57,510 bases of DNA. Source: Bacteroidota bacterium. Lineage in GTDB: Bacteria; Bacteroidota; Bacteroidia; UKL13-3. This document shows positions 53,302 through 57,510 of this stretch, piece after piece (the stretch's first letter is position 1; every line of letters starts with the position of its first letter). The stretch is taken from positions 1-57,510 of the forward strand of contig CANKQY010000006.1 in the NCBI GenBank assembly GCA_947485745.1. Reading direction: 5' to 3'. A model generated the notes under the pieces. The model worked only from the letters and a program-made list of their open reading frames with translations, was not told the origin of the DNA and did no database searches. The position numbers and the translations under genes are program-made.

Positions 53302-53374
53302 TTTGACCCCTTCGGGGTCACATGTTTGTAGCAGGATAATTAGTCTATAAACATGCGACCCCGAAGGGGTCGAA
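53302..53374. repeat. REP-like inverted doublet with GACCCCTTCGGGGTC palindromes
   Basis: tttgaccccttcggggtcacatgtttgtag (53302-53331) / ctataaacatgcgaccccgaaggggtcgaa (53345-53374). Confidence 0.9.
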
Positions 53375-53476
53375 CAATAATTAAATAGATACTACAACAA
53401 AACTTCAATAGAACTTAATAATAAATCGAACCAATCCTTAAGTTATTCATTATCTTCCTTAATAATTATTTTTATC

Positions 53477-53905
53477 ATGAAAAACTTGGTATTATTAGTA
53501 GCATTTGCATTGGTTTCGAATTTGGTATTTGCCCAAAAGAAACAAAAAATAGAGGTGCCAACTGAAGTTAAAAAAGCATTTGCAACAAGGTTTACTGATG
53601 CAAAAGTTGAGGAATGGCAGAAGGAAGGTGATTATTATGAAGCAGAATTTGAGTTAAACAATATAGAACAATCCGTTTTAATAGATGCCAAAGGCGATAT
53701 ATTGGAGGTTGAAGAAGAAATAAAAGTTAAGCAGTTACCTAGCGCAATATTTACTTATGTAGCTAAGAATTATCCCAAACAAAAAATCAAGGAAGCAGCT
53801 AAAATCACCAATGCGGCTGGCATTATTAGCTATGAAGCAGAAATTAAAAGTAAGGACTTGTTATTTGATGCTGCTGGAAACTTTTTGAAAGAAGACAAAT
53901 TATAA
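53477..53905 (+). CDS. Exported PepSY-like protein
   Basis: Signal peptide; VPTEVKKAFATRFTDAKVEEWQKEGDYYEAEFELN. Confidence 0.8.
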   Translation: MKNLVLLVAFALVSNLVFAQKKQKIEVPTEVKKAFATRFTDAKVEEWQKEGDYYEAEFELNNIEQSVLIDAKGDILEVEEEIKVKQLPSAIFTYVAKNYPKQKIKEAAKITNAAGIISYEAEIKSKDLLFDAAGNFLKEDKL

Positions 53906-53950
53906 TTGGTTCACTAAAAACAATAAGCCTACTTTTTGAGTTTTCTAATC

Positions 53951-55303
53951 ATGCAAATAAAATCTGTTATTTTTTGGTTTAGGCGTGATTTAAGGCTAAA
54001 CGACAATGCTGGATTATACCATGCTTTGAAATCTGGTTTTCAAGTAATGCCAATTTTTATTTTCGACCAAGATATCTTGGATAAAATTGAAGATAAAACC
54101 GACTTAAGGGTCAACTTCATTCACCAACAAATTGAGCAATTAAATACTGATTTATTAGCGCTTGGTTCAGGCCTAATGGTTAAATATGGCAAGCCATTGG
54201 AGGTTTTTCAGCACTTATTGTTGAACCAAACCGTTGAGGCAATTTACACCAACCATGATTATGAACCTTACGCCATTAATAGAGACCAAAACATTGCTGA
54301 TTTTTTATTGACAAAAGGCGCAAAATTCCATTCATTTAAAGACCAATGTATTTTTGAAAAAGACGAGGTTACCAAAGACGATGGGAAGCCCTATACAGTA
54401 TTCACTCCCTATTCAAAAAAATGGAAAGCAAAGTTAGCTGGCCAAGAAAATTGGAGTTTATCAAATGAGCATATTGCCCAATCTTATTTTATTAAATCTT
54501 ACCATACAGAAAAATATTTCACCAATTTTATTCAAAAATTTCTGTTTGAACCCATACCCAGTTTACAGGCAATGGGATTTGAAAAAGTTGAATTTGAATT
54601 CCCTAAAAAGGAAGTGGCAAGTGGTATTATAAAAAACTATACTGAACAAAGAAATTTCCCCGCAAAGCCCGGTACTAGCCATTTAGGCATACACTTTAGG
54701 TTTGGCACTATTAGCATTAGGGAAAAAGCAAGGAAAGCATTTTCATTGAACGAAACATTTTTAAACGAATTGATTTGGCGCGATTTTTACATGCAAATAT
54801 TGTATCACTTTCCTCATGTGGTAACAGGACCATTTAGACCAGAATACGAAAAAATAATATGGCGTAATAATGAGGTAGAATTTGAAAAATTTTGTGCAGG
54901 AAAAACTGGTTATCCAATTGTAGATGCCGGCATGCGCGAACTTAACACAACTGGTTTTATGCACAACAGAGTTCGCATGATTGTTGCCAGTTTTTTAACC
55001 AAACATTTGTTGATAGATTGGAGATGGGGAGAAGCCTACTTTGCCAATAAATTATTAGATTTTGATTTGAGTGCAAATAACGGAGGATGGCAATGGGCAG
55101 CAGGATGTGGCACAGATGCAGCTCCCTATTTTAGGGTATTTAATCCAACGCTTCAAACAGAAAAATTCGATAAACAATTGGCATACGTAAAAAAATGGGT
55201 ACCAGAGTTTGGTTCGAACCAATACACTGCACCAATAGTAGTGCATGATTTTGCTAGAAAAAGATGTTTAGAGGCTTATAAATCAGCACTCAGCCAAAAA
55301 TAA
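53951..55303 (+). CDS. phrB: Deoxyribodipyrimidine photolyase (ATG 53951; ORF call starts at TTG 53936)
   Basis: IFWFRRDLRLNDNAGLYHAL; ELIWRDFYMQILYHFPHV; LLDFDLSANNGGWQWAAGCGTDAAPYFRVFNP. Confidence 0.95.
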   Translation: MQIKSVIFWFRRDLRLNDNAGLYHALKSGFQVMPIFIFDQDILDKIEDKTDLRVNFIHQQIEQLNTDLLALGSGLMVKYGKPLEVFQHLLLNQTVEAIYTNHDYEPYAINRDQNIADFLLTKGAKFHSFKDQCIFEKDEVTKDDGKPYTVFTPYSKKWKAKLAGQENWSLSNEHIAQSYFIKSYHTEKYFTNFIQKFLFEPIPSLQAMGFEKVEFEFPKKEVASGIIKNYTEQRNFPAKPGTSHLGIHFRFGTISIREKARKAFSLNETFLNELIWRDFYMQILYHFPHVVTGPFRPEYEKIIWRNNEVEFEKFCAGKTGYPIVDAGMRELNTTGFMHNRVRMIVASFLTKHLLIDWRWGEAYFANKLLDFDLSANNGGWQWAAGCGTDAAPYFRVFNPTLQTEKFDKQLAYVKKWVPEFGSNQYTAPIVVHDFARKRCLEAYKSALSQK

Positions 55304-55334
55304 TTCTGAATTCAGAATTTTGAATTCAGAATTA
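55301..55334. repeat. Near-perfect palindrome taattctgaattcagaattttgaattcagaatta
   Basis: One mismatched pair across 34 bp; starts within the phrB stop codon. Confidence 0.8.
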
Positions 55335-55450
55335 TTTGCTTTTTAATTTTAATTGATTAGTATTGCATACACAATCAACTCCCCCCAAGGATTTATCAGT
55401 AATTAAAAACAAGCCAAACTCCGGTTGATTGATTTATTTAAATCATTTAC

Positions 55451-57238
55451 ATGCACGATCTTACTTCGTTAACATCCATGCTCGTTTCAGAGCTAAAAGA
55501 AATTGCAAAAAATCACAGTGTCAACACAACTGGATTAGACAAACAAGGACTTATTTCGGCCATTATTCAAAACCAATCTGGCAACCCTGCTCCAGCAGAA
55601 GAAGATGGTTCAGCAATTAAGAAAAGAGGTCGCCCAAGGGTTGCCAAAGGCACCATTATTGATGAGCCAATTGTTCATGGTAAGGCGAAAGAAAAAATTA
55701 CTCAAAAGGTAATGGCATTATCACCAATTGTTGAAACCAATGCGCCGGTTGTAGAAAACAATGTACCCATTGTTGAAGAAATAAAAATAGTAGAACCAAT
55801 CATCCAAAATCCTTCTTTTGAAGCTCCGGTAGTTGTTTTGAACCCAATTGTTCCTACCAATACGGAAATTCAACCTGAAAAACGCCCAAATCATCCCAAC
55901 CCTAATCAAAATCAAGATAGGAAGGATAAATGGCGCAATGACAGAAATGACCGCAATGATAATAGAGGTGAAAGGGACGACAGAGGTGAACAAAGGCCTC
56001 AAGATAGAAACGACAATAACCGCAATCAACAAAATCAGCAAAACCAACAGCCAAGGCCACCAAGACCAGAGAATGGTAATAACAACCAAGAGCGCCAACC
56101 AGAAAGAACATCCTACCAAGAATTAGAAGCATTAGTAAGTTCGGAAGGTGTATTAGAAATGATGGCAGATGGTTATGGCTTCTTGCGTTCTTCAGATTAT
56201 AACTACATGCCTTCTCCGGATGATATTTATGTATCACCATCCCAAATAAAACTATTCGGATTAAAAACAGGCGACACTACTTTTGGCACGGTTCGTCCGC
56301 CAAAGGAAGGTGAAAAATATTTTGCCTTGGTTAAAGTAGAATCTATTAATGGAAGAATACCCTCAGAGGTTCGCGACCGTGTTGCCTTTGAACATTTAAC
56401 ACCACTTTTCCCTGATGAAAAATTAAGATTAGCAGATAATTCAAGCAATTATTCAACACGTATAATTGATCTTTTAGCACCTATAGGAAAAGGTCAGCGT
56501 GGCTTAATTGTGGCACAACCTAAAACAGGTAAAACAATTTTACTAAAAGACATTGCCAATGCCATTGCCAAAAATCATCCTGAAGTATATTTATTGATTT
56601 TATTGATTGATGAAAGACCAGAAGAGGTTACAGATATGCAGCGTAGTGTGCGCGCAGAAGTGGTGGCTTCTACCTTTGACGAACCTGCCGAAAAGCATGT
56701 AAAATTAGCCAATATTGTTTTAGAAAAAGCCAAGCGTTTGGTTGAATGTGGTCATGATGTGGTGATACTACTAGATTCTATTACACGCATGGCTAGGGCA
56801 TTTAATACTGCGCAGCCAGCCTCTGGAAAAATACTTTCGGGTGGTGTTGATGCCAACGCATTGCACAAGCCAAAAAGATTCTTTGGTGCAGCCCGTAAAA
56901 TTGAAGATGGCGGATCATTAACCATCATTGCAACTGCCCTTACTGAAACAGGTTCAAAAATGGATGAGGTAATTTTTGAAGAATTTAAAGGAACAGGAAA
57001 CATGGAATTGCAATTGGATAGAAAGTTAGCCAACAAACGCATTTTCCCTGCAATAGACATTGTTTCATCAAGTACTAGAAGAGATGACTTATTACTCGAA
57101 AAAACCGCCTTACAGCGCATTTGGGTGCTCAGAAATCACTTAGCAGATATGAACCCTGAAGAGGCCATGGATGTAATGTTAAAAAACATGCGCTCAACGA
57201 AGAACAACGAAGAGTTTTTGGCCTCGATGAACGGGTAA
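55451..57238 (+). CDS. rho: Transcription termination factor Rho with long N/Q/R/D-rich low-complexity insert
   Basis: [96 protein letters not shown]. Confidence 0.98.
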   Translation: MHDLTSLTSMLVSELKEIAKNHSVNTTGLDKQGLISAIIQNQSGNPAPAEEDGSAIKKRGRPRVAKGTIIDEPIVHGKAKEKITQKVMALSPIVETNAPVVENNVPIVEEIKIVEPIIQNPSFEAPVVVLNPIVPTNTEIQPEKRPNHPNPNQNQDRKDKWRNDRNDRNDNRGERDDRGEQRPQDRNDNNRNQQNQQNQQPRPPRPENGNNNQERQPERTSYQELEALVSSEGVLEMMADGYGFLRSSDYNYMPSPDDIYVSPSQIKLFGLKTGDTTFGTVRPPKEGEKYFALVKVESINGRIPSEVRDRVAFEHLTPLFPDEKLRLADNSSNYSTRIIDLLAPIGKGQRGLIVAQPKTGKTILLKDIANAIAKNHPEVYLLILLIDERPEEVTDMQRSVRAEVVASTFDEPAEKHVKLANIVLEKAKRLVECGHDVVILLDSITRMARAFNTAQPASGKILSGGVDANALHKPKRFFGAARKIEDGGSLTIIATALTETGSKMDEVIFEEFKGTGNMELQLDRKLANKRIFPAIDIVSSSTRRDDLLLEKTALQRIWVLRNHLADMNPEEAMDVMLKNMRSTKNNEEFLASMNG

Positions 57239-57291
57239 AGAGGGAGACTTGGAAAAGGGGAAACTTGGAGAAGAGGTGAGAAAATATAAAG

Positions 57292-57325
57292 CATAAAAAA
57301 AGTGGGCTAGCCCACTTTTTTTATG
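57292..57325. terminator. 34-bp loopless perfect palindrome after rho
   Basis: cataaaaaaagtgggct|agcccactttttttatg. Confidence 0.9.
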
Positions 57326-57381
57326 TCTCGTATATAATTTGTTTTCTTCTTCTCCACATCTTCCCTTTAAACATAATTTCG

Positions 57382-57510
57382 TTTCCATCCCGGGTGAGGG
57401 CGAAATATTTTTCGCCCCTACGATAAATCACATAATCTCCACATCACCAAATCTCCCCTTCAAAAATAATTTCCTTTCCATCCCGGGTGAGGGCGAAATA
57501 TTTTTCGCCC
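57382..57510. repeat. Two copies of tttccatcccgggtgagggcgaaatatttttcgccc, period 93 bp
   Basis: 57382-57417 and 57475-57510 identical over 36 bp; each contains palindrome gggcgaaatatttttcgccc. Confidence 0.92.

Noticed and set aside
55721-56240. Hydrophobic antisense ORFs opposite rho insert (55721-56119, 55902-56240) and plus-strand 55848-56126
   Set aside because: Produced by the low-complexity N/Q/R/D-rich codons read in other frames; no independent support.

Overview
The window is a 57.5 kb piece of a Bacteroidota chromosome. The evidence is T9SS components and cargo, TonB-receptor and PorV-family genes, TAnnTTTG-type promoters, and an F1Fo operon lacking beta/epsilon. It is mostly housekeeping. 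From left to right it contains: cyclophilin; atpG-A-H-F-E-B; an AtpZ-like gene; bactofilin; a short M23-type N-terminal protein; divergent PorW/SprE and PBP1A; a PKD-repeat T9SS cargo; an amino acid permease; an esterase; recO; GT2; an LPG-synthase-TM protein; ruvC; HIT; greA; a PorV-like, 1331-aa surface protein and TonB-receptor cluster; a 2-hydroxyacid dehydrogenase; mgtE; rsmA; M17 aminopeptidase; pdxA; DUF177-rpmF-plsX-fabH-accB-accC; a CBM-like/esterase T9SS cargo; redoxin plus a haem c/PHM-like lipoprotein; bacilliredoxin; ahcY; a thioredoxin-like protein; fused E1 alpha/beta; a hydrolase; DUF1456; a PepSY-like protein; photolyase; and rho. No tRNA, rRNA, CRISPR array, transposase or prophage was recognised. 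The items most worth a second look are: (1) the TonB receptor, giant exported protein and PorV-like triad; (2) several dispersed palindromic repeat families, including a large head-to-head array at 45.5-45.8 kb and repeats at both window ends; (3) loopless perfect palindromes with a shared GGCTAGCC core acting as terminators; (4) the bactofilin / catalytic-domain-less M23-like / PorW / PBP1A neighbourhood. I did not find a clear-cut new defence or mobile system.
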